Below are positions 10,706-18,262 of a DNA stretch of 64,000 nucleotides, piece by piece (positions within the stretch are counted from its first letter, which is position 1; the number at the start of each line of letters is the position of its first letter). Location: positions 62,001 to 126,000 of the forward strand of contig NZ_JAFBFI010000001.1 of the NCBI RefSeq assembly GCF_016909175.1, written 5' to 3'. The translations under genes and the position numbers were made by a program. Under the pieces are notes generated by a model. It did no database searches and had not been told where the DNA came from. It was given only the letters and a program-made list of their open reading frames with translations. This DNA is from Peribacillus deserti (GTDB taxonomy: Bacteria > Bacillota > Bacilli > Bacillales > DSM-1321).

Positions 10706-11088
10706 GGCTCTGTTAAAGCTCAATGCTGATATTGGCACTATGTTGATCTTCGCTGCAGGCGCGAGACTCCTGCTCAGAAAAGTGAGGATTGTCCAGTTCC
10801 GGACTGACACCTTCGGTCATAAGCCCATCGCCGTCAAAAGGCAAAAAGCGCCTTTCACCGCCGCTCGTCTTATGCCTGTCAGGTGTCTGACTTTCTATGT
10901 AATGTGATCTTTTAAAAGAGTATGTTCATCACAGTTCTTTTAAAAGAACATCTGAAAGTCACCCTCCTCCGCTTTTCTATTAAGGGAGACCCCACAGGCG
11001 TTTCACGCCGAGGAGGCTCCCGGACCGCCCGCGGAAAGCGAGTGCCTGCAGCGGAAATCAACAGCCATGTTTAAATGTTTAACAGAAC
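10706..11088. repeat. Nested inverted-repeat element (MITE-like)
   Basis: Outer inverted ends TCTGTTAAA (10709-10717) and TTTAACAGA (11078-11086). Inner inverted ends are 19 bp long (10742-10760 and 11044-11062, with the GCTGCAGGC/GCCTGCAGC core) and differ at two positions. The middle holds a perfect 16-bp palindrome (10934-10949, GTTCTTTTAAAAGAAC). The GC-rich outer parts with GCGAGACTCCTGC and GAGGAGGCTC resemble a very common Bacillaceae intergenic repeat known to me from other genomes. No transposase is encoded, so it would have to be moved in trans or be a structured RNA. The tdk-to-11237 gap is otherwise empty. Confidence 0.7.
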
Positions 11089-11236
11089 TTTATTTTTTGT
11101 AAAAAAATGACTGATGTTTCTATTAAGGGTTTCTGTCCCAATTCCTCACACATTTTTAGTATAATTCTGGTAATTGCTAATTTCAGATAGTAACCCTCCC
11201 TATTTTTGGAAACAATAATAAGAGGAGGTGTGCGCG

Positions 11237-11572
11237 GTGAAAAAAACAGAAGCATCAGTATGTGTCTCTTTTACTCAGGAGTATAAATCGTCCAAGGAAA
11301 CACATTCTTTTTTTAAAAAGCAAAAGGGCCTTCTCCTGCCTTTTAAACGAAAGCAGACTGAATATGAGAGAATTAAAAAGATTCTATCGTCAGCTGCTGA
11401 TTATACGCTGGGTCCTCTTTTTATTAAGGATGATCAGATGTGGGTAACTTTTTATGAAGGAAGCAGAAGGCATATCGGGCACAATCTGGCTGAAGAGGAA
11501 GACTTGCTTAAAAAACGATTGGCACGAAAGCTTGCAAATTATTGTATAACAGTCCGGATAGAAGTTCGGTAA
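11237..11572 (+). CDS. Hypothetical small basic protein
   Basis: A 111-residue Lys/Arg-rich protein that I do not recognise. There is no signal peptide or membrane segment. The middle (KQTEYERIKKILSSAADYTLG) looks helical and the C-terminal third (LLKKRLARKLANYCITVRIEVR region) is strongly basic. GTG 11237 lies eight bases behind AGAGGAGG (11221-11228) and is preferred to the in-frame GTG at 11228 inside that site. It lies upstream of prfA, on the same strand, with a 149-base gap. The excellent ribosome site argues that it is real; its function is open. Confidence 0.7.
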   Translation: MKKTEASVCVSFTQEYKSSKETHSFFKKQKGLLLPFKRKQTEYERIKKILSSAADYTLGPLFIKDDQMWVTFYEGSRRHIGHNLAEEEDLLKKRLARKLANYCITVRIEVR

Positions 11573-11721
11573 GCCTTAAATGGTTTTGACGTGTTTTATC
11601 TGCCATAATATAATGGTAATGGTAATTATGTTATAAATGGCAAGGTTAATAGATTTTGTTTTACATTTAAGATTTCAAGCGCCTTATAGGCTCTTTGATA
11701 TAAAAATTTGAGGTGAATATC

Positions 11722-12792
11722 GTGTTAGATCGTTTACAGGCAGTTGAAGACCGATATGAAAAATTAAATGAGTTGCTTAGTGATCCGGCCATCATAAATG
11801 ATGCGAAAAAATTAAGAGAATATTCTAAGGAACAGTCAGGTATTCAAGCAACAGTGGAAACATACAGGGAGTACAAATCGGCCCGTGAGCAATATCAGGA
11901 TGCGAAACAGATGCTGGAAGATAAGCTGGATCCCGAAATGCGGGAAATGGTAAAGGAAGAAATGGGAGAATTACAAGAACAGCTAGAGGGTTTGGAAGCA
12001 AAGCTGAAGATTCTTCTTGTACCTAAAGATCCTAATGATGAGAAAAACGTAATCATGGAGATCCGCGGTGCCGCGGGCGGAGATGAAGCTGCATTATTTG
12101 CAGGTACCTTGTACCGTATGTACAGCCGTTTTGCCGAGGTTCAGGGCTGGAAGACGGAAATTATCGATGCGAGCCCTACAGGACTTGGCGGATATAAAGA
12201 AATTATCTTCATGATTAATGGGAACGGCGCTTTCTCAAAGCTGAAATTCGAAAATGGAGCCCATCGCGTTCAGCGTGTCCCAGAGACCGAATCAGGCGGA
12301 AGGATCCACACGTCTACGGCTACAGTGGCTGTTTTGCCTGAAGCAGAAGAGGTTGAAGTGGAAATCCATGACAAAGATATCCGTGTTGATACATTCGCTT
12401 CAAGCGGACCGGGCGGGCAGAGCGTTAACACCACGATGTCAGCTGTCCGTTTAACGCATTTGCCTACAATGACGGTTGTATCGTGTCAGGATGAGAAGTC
12501 TCAGATCAAGAACAAAGAAAAGGCCATGAAGGTTCTTCGGGCCCGGGTATATGATAAAATCCAGCGGGAAGTACAGGCTGAATATGATCAAAACCGTAAA
12601 GCGGCTGTTGGTACAGGCGACCGTTCAGAACGGATTAGAACGTATAATTTCCCGCAAAACCGTGTAACCGACCACCGTATTGGTTTAACGATTCAGAAGC
12701 TGGATCAAATTATCGAGGGAAAATTGGATGAAATTCTAGATGCGTTAACCTTAGAAGATCAATCCAAAAGACTTCAAAATGAAGAAGCATAA
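11722..12792 (+). CDS. prfA: Peptide chain release factor 1
   Basis: Reads UAA/UAG stop codons and triggers peptide release. It has 356 residues. The stop-codon tripeptide is the PxT-type Pro187-Glu-Thr189. The catalytic GGQ lies at 231-233 in [11 protein letters not shown]; this Gln is the methylation target of PrmC, encoded next. An earlier in-frame GTG at 11713 lies inside the ribosome site (TTGAGGTGA), so GTG 11722 is used, giving the MLDRL start of the B. subtilis protein. The end overlaps prmC by 14 bases, indicating translational coupling. Confidence 0.97.
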   Translation: MLDRLQAVEDRYEKLNELLSDPAIINDAKKLREYSKEQSGIQATVETYREYKSAREQYQDAKQMLEDKLDPEMREMVKEEMGELQEQLEGLEAKLKILLVPKDPNDEKNVIMEIRGAAGGDEAALFAGTLYRMYSRFAEVQGWKTEIIDASPTGLGGYKEIIFMINGNGAFSKLKFENGAHRVQRVPETESGGRIHTSTATVAVLPEAEEVEVEIHDKDIRVDTFASSGPGGQSVNTTMSAVRLTHLPTMTVVSCQDEKSQIKNKEKAMKVLRARVYDKIQREVQAEYDQNRKAAVGTGDRSERIRTYNFPQNRVTDHRIGLTIQKLDQIIEGKLDEILDALTLEDQSKRLQNEEA

Positions 12793-13663
12793 TTCATTTA
12801 GTAAGGTATATGAAGCCCTGAGCTGGGCTTCTTCTTTTTTAACCTCAAGAGGCCGGGATGCAAATGCGGGGGAATTGCTGCTGAAGCATTTCATGGATAT
12901 GGATCGAAGCAGGCTTTTGGCAAATCTTCATCTAGAGGTACCTGAGGATGTAAAAGAACAATTTGTGGAAAGTGTGTATGATCATGCTCGAGGAGTTCCG
13001 GTTCAGCATATCATCGGGTTCGAAGAATTCTACGGCAGAGTGTTTCAGGTGAATAAGGAAGTATTAATTCCGAGGCCGGAAACGGAAGAACTGGTATATC
13101 ATGCATTAAATAAGATTTCGGGGCTTTTTAAAGAGGAGCGAGCGGTCAGCCTCGCCGATGTAGGAACAGGAAGCGGAGCGATCGCGATCACGATGAAGCT
13201 GGAGAATCCCCGTTTAGATATTACTGGTATGGATATCGCTGAAGAGTCACTGGCAGTGGCCAGGGAGAATGCAGATCGTTTAGGGGCGGTGGTATCATTC
13301 TTGCAGGGGGATTTGCTGGGGCCGTTTATAACTCAAGGGAGGAAGCTTGACATTGTCCTGTCAAATCCGCCTTATATTCCTGTTGGGGATGAAGCTGATA
13401 TGTCGGAGGTTGTGACCGCTCATGAACCGCATCGCGCATTATTTGCAGGCGTTGACGGCCTTGACTTTTACCGCCGTTTCATGGAGGAGCTTCCAAAAGT
13501 ATTGAACGAAAAGGCACTCGTTGGCTTTGAAGTAGGAGCCGGGCAGGGAACAGCCGTCCAAAACCTCCTGCAGCAAACCTTTCCTCAAGGACAAACAGAA
13601 ATCCAATACGACATAAACGGTAAAGACAGAATGGTCTTTGCCATCTTGGGAAATAGGGACTGA
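12779..13663 (+). CDS. prmC: Release factor glutamine methyltransferase PrmC
   Basis: Methylates the GGQ glutamine of release factors using SAM. The 294 residues have an N-terminal helical release-factor-binding domain and a Rossmann methyltransferase domain with [12 protein letters not shown] (motif I) and the catalytic LSNPPYIP (NPPY). It overlaps prfA and is clearly its partner. The last codons (ILGNRD, stop TGA) lie inside a REP-like repeat beginning at 13648, so the natural C-terminus has probably been replaced by repeat sequence. The methyltransferase core is complete and activity should not be affected. Confidence 0.95.
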   Translation: MKKHNSFSKVYEALSWASSFLTSRGRDANAGELLLKHFMDMDRSRLLANLHLEVPEDVKEQFVESVYDHARGVPVQHIIGFEEFYGRVFQVNKEVLIPRPETEELVYHALNKISGLFKEERAVSLADVGTGSGAIAITMKLENPRLDITGMDIAEESLAVARENADRLGAVVSFLQGDLLGPFITQGRKLDIVLSNPPYIPVGDEADMSEVVTAHEPHRALFAGVDGLDFYRRFMEELPKVLNEKALVGFEVGAGQGTAVQNLLQQTFPQGQTEIQYDINGKDRMVFAILGNRD

Positions 13664-13714
13664 CCCCTATATTAACGGGAAATGGGGGACTGTCCCCATT
13701 TCCCGTTTTTTTTT
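13648..13714 (+). repeat. REP-like palindrome pair and terminator after prmC
   Basis: First unit GGGAAATAGGGACTGACCCC (13648-13667) contains the prmC stop. The second unit is a perfect 12-bp stem (13676-13687 with 13694-13705) followed by nine T, so it also works as an intrinsic terminator. The same family recurs at about 17.0, 24.3, 50.4 and 53.0 kb. Confidence 0.85.
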
Positions 13715-13767
13715 AGAAAAATAGAAAAGAACTTTCCTAACGCATAAGAAAAACTTCGCTCTAAAGG

Positions 13768-13791
13768 ACTCGGATAAAAACCGAGTTTTTC
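13768..13791 (+). terminator. Second terminator upstream of spoIIR
   Basis: ACTCGG/CCGAGT stem with a seven-base A-rich loop, then TTTTT. Confidence 0.65.
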
Positions 13792-13802
13792 TAATTTTAC
13801 TA

Positions 13803-13831
13803 GTTTAAGATTCTTTATTCCTGGACAGAAT
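13803..13831 (+). promoter_or_regulatory. Sigma-F promoter of spoIIR
   Basis: GTTTA (13803-13807), exactly 15 bases, then GGACAGAAT (13823-13831), matching the forespore sigma-F consensus GYWTA-N15-GGNNANANT at every fixed position. spoIIR is a known sigma-F gene, which supports the call. Confidence 0.75.
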
Positions 13832-13858
13832 GAGTGGTGTAAGGGAGGAATGGGGAAA

Positions 13859-14662
13859 ATGAAATTACTTAGAAAACATATAGCATTGGTGTATCTATTA
13901 TTGCTGGTGATTGGTACGGTTCTTAGTTTATATATACCGAAAATGGATAGTGCTCAGGCAAAGGACACGGTAATCATACCAAGTGATGCGATCAGGCTTC
14001 GTATCCTGGCTAATAGTGATAAAAAGGAAGATCAGGATCTTAAGCGCATGGTAAGAGATGAAGTGAATAAGGAAATTACAAACTGGGTGAAGGATTTAAC
14101 GTCCAAGGAAGAGGCCCGCCAGGTTATAGAGGGAAATCAAAAGCGGATTCAGGAAATAGCAGAGAATCTTGTAAAAAAACAAGGTGTTAAACAGGATGTA
14201 AAAGTAAAATTTGGGCCGGCAAAGTTTCCTACTAAATTATATGGTCAATATATGTATCCCGCTGGAAGCTATGAAGCTATCGTTATCACTTTAGGAGACG
14301 GAGAAGGAGCAAACTGGTGGTGTGTGTTATACCCGCCGCTGTGCTTCCTGGATTTTTCTAACGGAACCGCAGTAAGTCAAAGTCCGATGGAGGAGGAAGA
14401 GCCAGTTGAAGACCATGTTGTGCCTGCTGATTCAGATAAGCTTGATGGAGACCAGGAAAACGAAGATCTGCCAGTTGAAACAAAGCAGCCTATGCAGGAA
14501 AAATCAACTGCTGACACCTCGGAAAACACAGCAGCTAGCCATTCAGAAAACACAACACCCCAAAGTCCAGAACACACTGCTCCAGTATACACTTCAAAGG
14601 ATGAAGAACCGGTTAAAGTCAAATTCTTACTAGTAGAATTGTTCTCCGATTTCTTCAGTTAA
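13859..14662 (+). CDS. spoIIR: Stage II sporulation protein R
   Basis: Secreted forespore signal that activates the SpoIIGA protease to process pro-sigma-E in the mother cell. An N-terminal membrane/signal segment (about 6-28) precedes the SpoIIR domain with RLRILANSDKKEDQDLK and WWCVLYPPLCFLD. ATG 13859 is chosen over ATG 13850, which lies only one base behind the GGAGG. The C-terminal ~90 residues form an acidic, Thr/Ser/Pro-rich low-complexity stretch before a final VKVKFLLVELFSDFF segment. A sigma-F promoter lies just upstream, in keeping with forespore timing. Confidence 0.95.
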   Translation: MKLLRKHIALVYLLLLVIGTVLSLYIPKMDSAQAKDTVIIPSDAIRLRILANSDKKEDQDLKRMVRDEVNKEITNWVKDLTSKEEARQVIEGNQKRIQEIAENLVKKQGVKQDVKVKFGPAKFPTKLYGQYMYPAGSYEAIVITLGDGEGANWWCVLYPPLCFLDFSNGTAVSQSPMEEEEPVEDHVVPADSDKLDGDQENEDLPVETKQPMQEKSTADTSENTAASHSENTTPQSPEHTAPVYTSKDEEPVKVKFLLVELFSDFFS

Positions 14663-14664
14663 GA

Positions 14665-14695
14665 AAAAGCCGCTATCCGAATGATGGCGGCTTTT
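14665..14695 (+). terminator. Terminator of spoIIR
   Basis: AAAAGCCGC (14665-14673) pairs with GCGGCTTTT (14687-14695), loop 13 bases. Confidence 0.8.
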
Positions 14696-14769
14696 GGGTT
14701 CGAAAGTTCTATTAACTCTATCTTTTGCATATTAGTTGAAAAAGGATATAAGAGAGAGGGGCTAGCGGA

Positions 14770-15204
14770 ATGATTAGATGTGCTAAAAGAGAAGATCGTG
14801 AGTTCATTGAACGATTTCTGGCGGAGGCAAACTTAAGTACAGAAGGAGTTAAAGAAAACATAGAGCATTTTTTGATAGCGGAAAATCAGGCAGGCAAGCT
14901 GGCCGCTGTTATAGGCATCGAACCTTTAAAGGAGACAGGATTGCTGCGCTCGCTTGCTTTTTCACCAGAATTTCACACCCGCAACCTGCCAGCTTTATTT
15001 GAACAAGTATTTTTTTTAGCTAGAGAAAAAGGATTGAAAATTTTATATTTAGCAACTAATAGTGAATCTGCCATTGGCTTATTTCAATGGCTGGGTTTTG
15101 AAAGCGTCCGCAAACCGAGTATTTCTGCCGATTTAGAGTTATCCACCCATGGAAAACACCTATTGGGGATAACTTCCTGTGAATTTCTCTGTAAAAGGAT
15201 ATAG
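14770..15204 (+). CDS. GNAT-family N-acetyltransferase (YwlB-like)
   Basis: 144 residues with a GNAT layout: N-terminal MIRCAKREDREFIERFL, the central strand LLRSLAFSPEFHTRNLPALFEQVF (the acetyl-CoA binding motif is a degenerate form of RxxGxG/A), and ATNSESAIGLFQWLGFE near the C-terminus, typical of the domain. The substrate cannot be told from sequence. It lies between spoIIR and ywlC as ywlB does in B. subtilis. A GAGAGGGG site precedes the ATG. The 3' end carries two DnaA-like boxes of the adjacent cluster. Confidence 0.85.
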   Translation: MIRCAKREDREFIERFLAEANLSTEGVKENIEHFLIAENQAGKLAAVIGIEPLKETGLLRSLAFSPEFHTRNLPALFEQVFFLAREKGLKILYLATNSESAIGLFQWLGFESVRKPSISADLELSTHGKHLLGITSCEFLCKRI

Positions 15205-15462
15205 TTATTCAACATATCCACAAAGTTACCCACAATTTTAAAGTAGTTATGCACAATTTGTGGATAACGCTTGAATTGACCGCCAACATCTTTTATACTT
15301 TCAAAGTACCTTTTTAGCAAGATGTAGGAAAAAAGGTCTATAATTTTGATAAAATAAAGACTTTTACACATAGATATAGAAACCAAGAATGAAGGTGCTG
15401 AATATGCAGACAAAATACTGGACAGTGGATAAACATGTGGACAACTTTAAAAGTTATTCACA
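15139..15462. promoter_or_regulatory. DnaA-box cluster around the ywlC start
   Basis: Matches to TTATNCACA on both strands. Perfect: 15247-15255 (+), 15259-15267 (-), 15454-15462 (+). One mismatch: 15139-15147, 15164-15172 (-), 15214-15222, 15226-15234, 15424-15432 (-), 15436-15444 (-). A two-mismatch site lies at 15205-15213. This gives ten sites in 324 bp, in the 3' end of the GNAT gene, the gap, and the first codons of ywlC. B. subtilis has a known DnaA-box cluster at ywlC that titrates DnaA and restrains initiation, so a conserved role is likely. Confidence 0.85.
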
Positions 15463-16453
15463 GATTGAAGAAGCGGCAAAATTACTAGAACAGAATGAGA
15501 CGGTCGCTTTTCCTACTGAAACAGTATACGGGCTTGGTGCCAATGCAAAAAATGATGAGGCTGTTAAGAAAATTTTTGAAGCAAAGGGACGGCCAAGCGA
15601 TAACCCGTTAATTGTACATATAGCTTCTAAAGAGCAGCTGAAAGATATTGTAGAAGTAATACCTAAAAGAGCCGAGATATTAATGGAGCGATTTTGGCCA
15701 GGACCGTTAACCCTTATTTTTAAAAAAAAGGAAAACACTTTATCTAATCTGGTTACGGCAGGGCTTCAGTCAGTGGCAATCCGGATGCCTGACCATCCTG
15801 TTGCTCTAGATTTAATCAAAAAAAGCGGCCTTCCAATTGCAGCACCAAGTGCAAATACATCTGGAAAACCAAGCCCGACCACGGCTGGTCATGTATTCCA
15901 GGATTTGAATGGAAAAATAGCTGGCATCGTTGACGGCGGTGCTACCGGAGTTGGAGTCGAATCAACTGTGCTCGACTGTACGGAGGCTGTTCCTGTCATA
16001 TTGAGGCCAGGCGGGATCACTAAAGAGCAAATCGAGGAAGCGATAGGACCGGTATCCTATGACCCTTCTCTATCTAATGTAAAAGAAGCACCGAAATCGC
16101 CGGGAATGAAATATACCCACTATGCTCCGCGGGCAGAGTTCACCTTAGTTAACGGCAGCCCCCAATTTCTACAAACCTTAGTGAATCAATCTAAAGCAGC
16201 CGGACTAAGGGTTGGTGTGTTTACAACCGAAGAAAACGCAGCATTTTACGATGCAGACCATGTGCTGTCTGCAGGTGCGAGGAAAGATCTATCCACTGTT
16301 GCAGCCGGGTTATATGATACTTTAAGAAAATTTGACAGTCTCGATGTGGACCGTATCTTTGGAGAAGTCTTTCCGGTAGAAGGCATTGGCCAGGCAATCA
16401 TGAACAGGCTGACAAAAGCAGCCGGCCACCGAATTGTTAGAGAGGATGAATGA
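15404..16453 (+). CDS. ywlC: L-threonylcarbamoyladenylate synthase (Sua5/YwlC type)
   Basis: Makes threonylcarbamoyl-AMP from Thr, bicarbonate and ATP for t6A37 modification of ANN-decoding tRNAs. The 349 residues combine an N-terminal YrdC/TsaC domain (FPTETVYGLGANA, KGRPSDNPL, RMPDHP, APSANTSGKPSPT) with a C-terminal Sua5 domain entered through SPGMKYTHYAP. ATG 15404 is preferred to the in-frame ATG 15389 because GAAGG lies eight bases ahead and homologues start MxTKxW. The first codons overlap three DnaA-like boxes, so DnaA binding could also affect its expression. Confidence 0.96.
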   Translation: MQTKYWTVDKHVDNFKSYSQIEEAAKLLEQNETVAFPTETVYGLGANAKNDEAVKKIFEAKGRPSDNPLIVHIASKEQLKDIVEVIPKRAEILMERFWPGPLTLIFKKKENTLSNLVTAGLQSVAIRMPDHPVALDLIKKSGLPIAAPSANTSGKPSPTTAGHVFQDLNGKIAGIVDGGATGVGVESTVLDCTEAVPVILRPGGITKEQIEEAIGPVSYDPSLSNVKEAPKSPGMKYTHYAPRAEFTLVNGSPQFLQTLVNQSKAAGLRVGVFTTEENAAFYDADHVLSAGARKDLSTVAAGLYDTLRKFDSLDVDRIFGEVFPVEGIGQAIMNRLTKAAGHRIVREDE

Positions 16454-16479
16454 GGGTCCTATTTATGGATCCTTTTTTT
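16453..16479 (+). terminator. Terminator of ywlC
   Basis: 7-bp stem AGGGTCC/GGATCCT (one G-T pair), then seven T. Confidence 0.8.
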
Positions 16480-16555
16480 GTTGGGCGTACTTAATGAAAG
16501 TTTGTTGAAAAAAGGAGGGGATTTTGGCTTTCAGTCTGGCGGGAAGTAGTAGCTT

Positions 16556-16711
16556 GAGTTAGAGAAAAATCCTTCAAAAAGGAAATAAAGGACAAAAACC
16601 AGTTAGTGAGTTGGAGAAAAGTCTTTCATAAGGGAACTGAAGGACTAAATTTAGTAACTGAGTTAGAGAAAAGCCCTTCCTAGGGGAACTTGGTTGAGTA
16701 GTCAGGAGATT
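16556..16711. repeat. 52-bp tandem repeat, three units, each with a hairpin
   Basis: Units begin with GAGTT at 16556, 16608 and 16660, an exact 52-bp period. Each contains a GTCCTTC...GAAGGAC-type inverted repeat around ANAAGGGAACT; it is best preserved in unit 2 and decayed in unit 3. No open frame is shared. Confidence 0.8.
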
Positions 16712-16721
16712 CGGAAATTAC

Positions 16722-16959
16722 GCGAGCAGCTTTTCCAGAAATGCGAGTTATGGATGCGAGCGGTATTCGAAAATGCGAGCAAAAATCATAGAATGAATAA
16801 CCAGGGCCTGCCAGGCGAAATGTGAACTTACGAGCAGCTTTTTTTGGAATGCGAGCAAGATTTTTATGAGTTGCGAGCAGGTATTCGAAAGTGCGAGCAA
16901 ATACTCACAGGTTGCGAGCAAGACCAGGTCTGCCAGGGAAATTTCAGAACTTGCGAGCA
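16722..16959. repeat. GCGAGCA array, period about 21 bp
   Basis: GCGAG(C) motifs start at 16722, 16743, 16756, 16775, 16830 (ACGAGC), 16851, 16873, 16893, 16914 and 16953. Most spacings are 19-22 bp. A higher-order duplication of about 123 bp is seen from CCAGGNCTGCCAGG at 16801 and 16924. Units often carry TATTCGAAA before the next motif. The array fills much of the ywlC-mntP gap and makes spurious Arg/Ala/Ser-rich frames. Confidence 0.85.
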
Positions 16960-16997
16960 AACCCAGACCAGCCTGCCAAAAATCCATCCCGCACCCT

Positions 16998-17034
16998 CCG
17001 GGAAATAATCCGGGAAATGGGGACAGTCCCCATA
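16998..17034. repeat. REP-like palindrome pair upstream of mntP
   Basis: A truncated GGGAAATAATCC half is followed by GGGAAATGGGGACAGTCCCC. Same family as after prmC. Confidence 0.75.
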
Positions 17035-17111
17035 GTGTGTGTGTCCCTAGTTCTATTTATAGTGGGACGGGCATATGCTGAAGTAGGCTAGTCCGAGGGG
17101 GTAGGGAGTTT

Positions 17112-17675
17112 GTGGCTATGATGGGTGAGTTATTTGCCTTGATGTCTATGGCGTTTGCTTTAGGGATGGATGCGTTTTCGATCGGCCTGGGCATGGGGAT
17201 GTTTCGAATGGGTTGGAGAAGGGTTTTTTTGATTGGGATAACAGTAGGTGTTTTTCATATATTGATGCCGCTTCTGGGTATGGCTGGAGGACGGTTTTTG
17301 TCGGGGACTTTTGGAACGTTTGCGGGATATGCGGGCGGTATTCTGTTAATGATTCTCGGAATCCAGATGCTGATCACTGGTCTTAAAGGAAGCGGCGAGT
17401 CTTTAATTGCTCCAGTAGGATTTGGTTTGATCGTTTTTGCTTTAAGCGTCAGCCTGGACAGTTTTTCTGTGGGGCTGACACTTGGAATTTATGGGGCCAA
17501 GACCGTAATGGTGCTAGTCTGCTTTGGAACGGCTGCGGCGCTTTTAACCTGGGCAGGGCTGCTGCTTGGTAAAAAAGTTCAGGGGATGCTGGGTAAATAC
17601 AGCGTGATACTCGGCGGTGCGATATTATTTGCGTTTGGTTTTAAGCTTTTAGGGCTGGAGAGGTTTTTTTTCTGA
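17112..17675 (+). CDS. mntP: Manganese efflux pump MntP
   Basis: Small inner-membrane Mn2+ exporter (formerly YebN/YwlD). The 187 residues contain six hydrophobic segments. The two halves repeat the family signature: FALGMDAFSIGLGMG in the first and VSLDSFSVGLTLG in the second, with the conserved Asp residues of the transport path. The start is uncertain: GTG 17112, ATG 17118 or ATG 17121 all lie behind purine-rich GAGGGGG/AGGGAG; I give the longest. I see no manganese riboswitch or MntR box in the repeat-filled upstream region. Confidence 0.93.
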   Translation: MAMMGELFALMSMAFALGMDAFSIGLGMGMFRMGWRRVFLIGITVGVFHILMPLLGMAGGRFLSGTFGTFAGYAGGILLMILGIQMLITGLKGSGESLIAPVGFGLIVFALSVSLDSFSVGLTLGIYGAKTVMVLVCFGTAAALLTWAGLLLGKKVQGMLGKYSVILGGAILFAFGFKLLGLERFFF

Positions 17676-17723
17676 TGAAGTAACTTAACCGGATAAAATA
17701 TACATACTATAGGGTATAAAATG

Positions 17724-17753
17724 GACAGCTGAGACAAGCTGTCTAATTTTTTT
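17724..17753 (+). terminator. Terminator of mntP
   Basis: GACAGCT/AGCTGTC stem, six-base loop, then TAATTTTTTT. Confidence 0.85.
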
Positions 17754-17795
17754 ATATAATGTTTTACAGGAAATAGTTAGAGGAGGGCCAATACG

Positions 17796-18236
17796 ATGAA
17801 TATATTATTTGTCTGTACAGGAAATACCTGCAGAAGTCCGATGGCGGAAGCTATTTTAAAAAATATGAACCTGCCTGGAGTAGAAGTTAAATCAGCCGGA
17901 GTATATGCGATGGAAGGGCAGGAGGCCTCGTACCAGGCTAAGCTGGTTATGGATGAACATTCAATCAAACATAATCATTTTTCTAGACAGATCAATGAAC
18001 AGGACTTGAAGTGGGCCACATATATCCTCACCATGACTGAGAGCCACAAATCTGCACTGCTCATTAATTACCCGGATGCAGCAGGCAAAACGTTCACTCT
18101 AAAAGAATTTGCAGGAAAAGATAAAAAAGGCTCCGATATAGTTGATCCTTTTGGGGGATCTGCCGATATATATAGAGAAACCTTTTCGGAATTGCAGGCC
18201 GTGATTAAAAGTATTGTTCACAGGCTGCAGAAATAA
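17796..18236 (+). CDS. ywlE: Protein-arginine-phosphatase YwlE
   Basis: Low-molecular-weight tyrosine-phosphatase fold that in Bacillus removes phosphate from arginine, opposing the McsB kinase. It has 146 residues. The P-loop C7-T-G-N-T-C-R13-S is intact, and Thr11, the residue known to select phospho-arginine over phospho-tyrosine, is present. The DPFGGS motif supplies the general acid Asp. A GAGGAGGG site precedes the ATG. Its position between mntP and rpiB matches B. subtilis, apart from the inserted receptor gene. Confidence 0.95.
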   Translation: MNILFVCTGNTCRSPMAEAILKNMNLPGVEVKSAGVYAMEGQEASYQAKLVMDEHSIKHNHFSRQINEQDLKWATYILTMTESHKSALLINYPDAAGKTFTLKEFAGKDKKGSDIVDPFGGSADIYRETFSELQAVIKSIVHRLQK

Positions 18237-18262
18237 ATCGGCATTATTTGGGGGAGAAGAGA

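Noticed and set aside
10704-10907. 67-codon frame after tdk
   Set aside because: Lies inside the inverted-repeat element and lacks a ribosome site.
16722-16959. CRISPR array
   Set aside because: Repeats are only 6-8 bp, spacing is too short and variable for spacers, and no cas genes are present. The same applies to the arrays at 45.8 and 63.2 kb.
16866-17091. Small Arg/Ala/Ser-rich frames over the GCGAGCA array
   Set aside because: They follow the repeat period, have no ribosome site, and overlap a REP unit.
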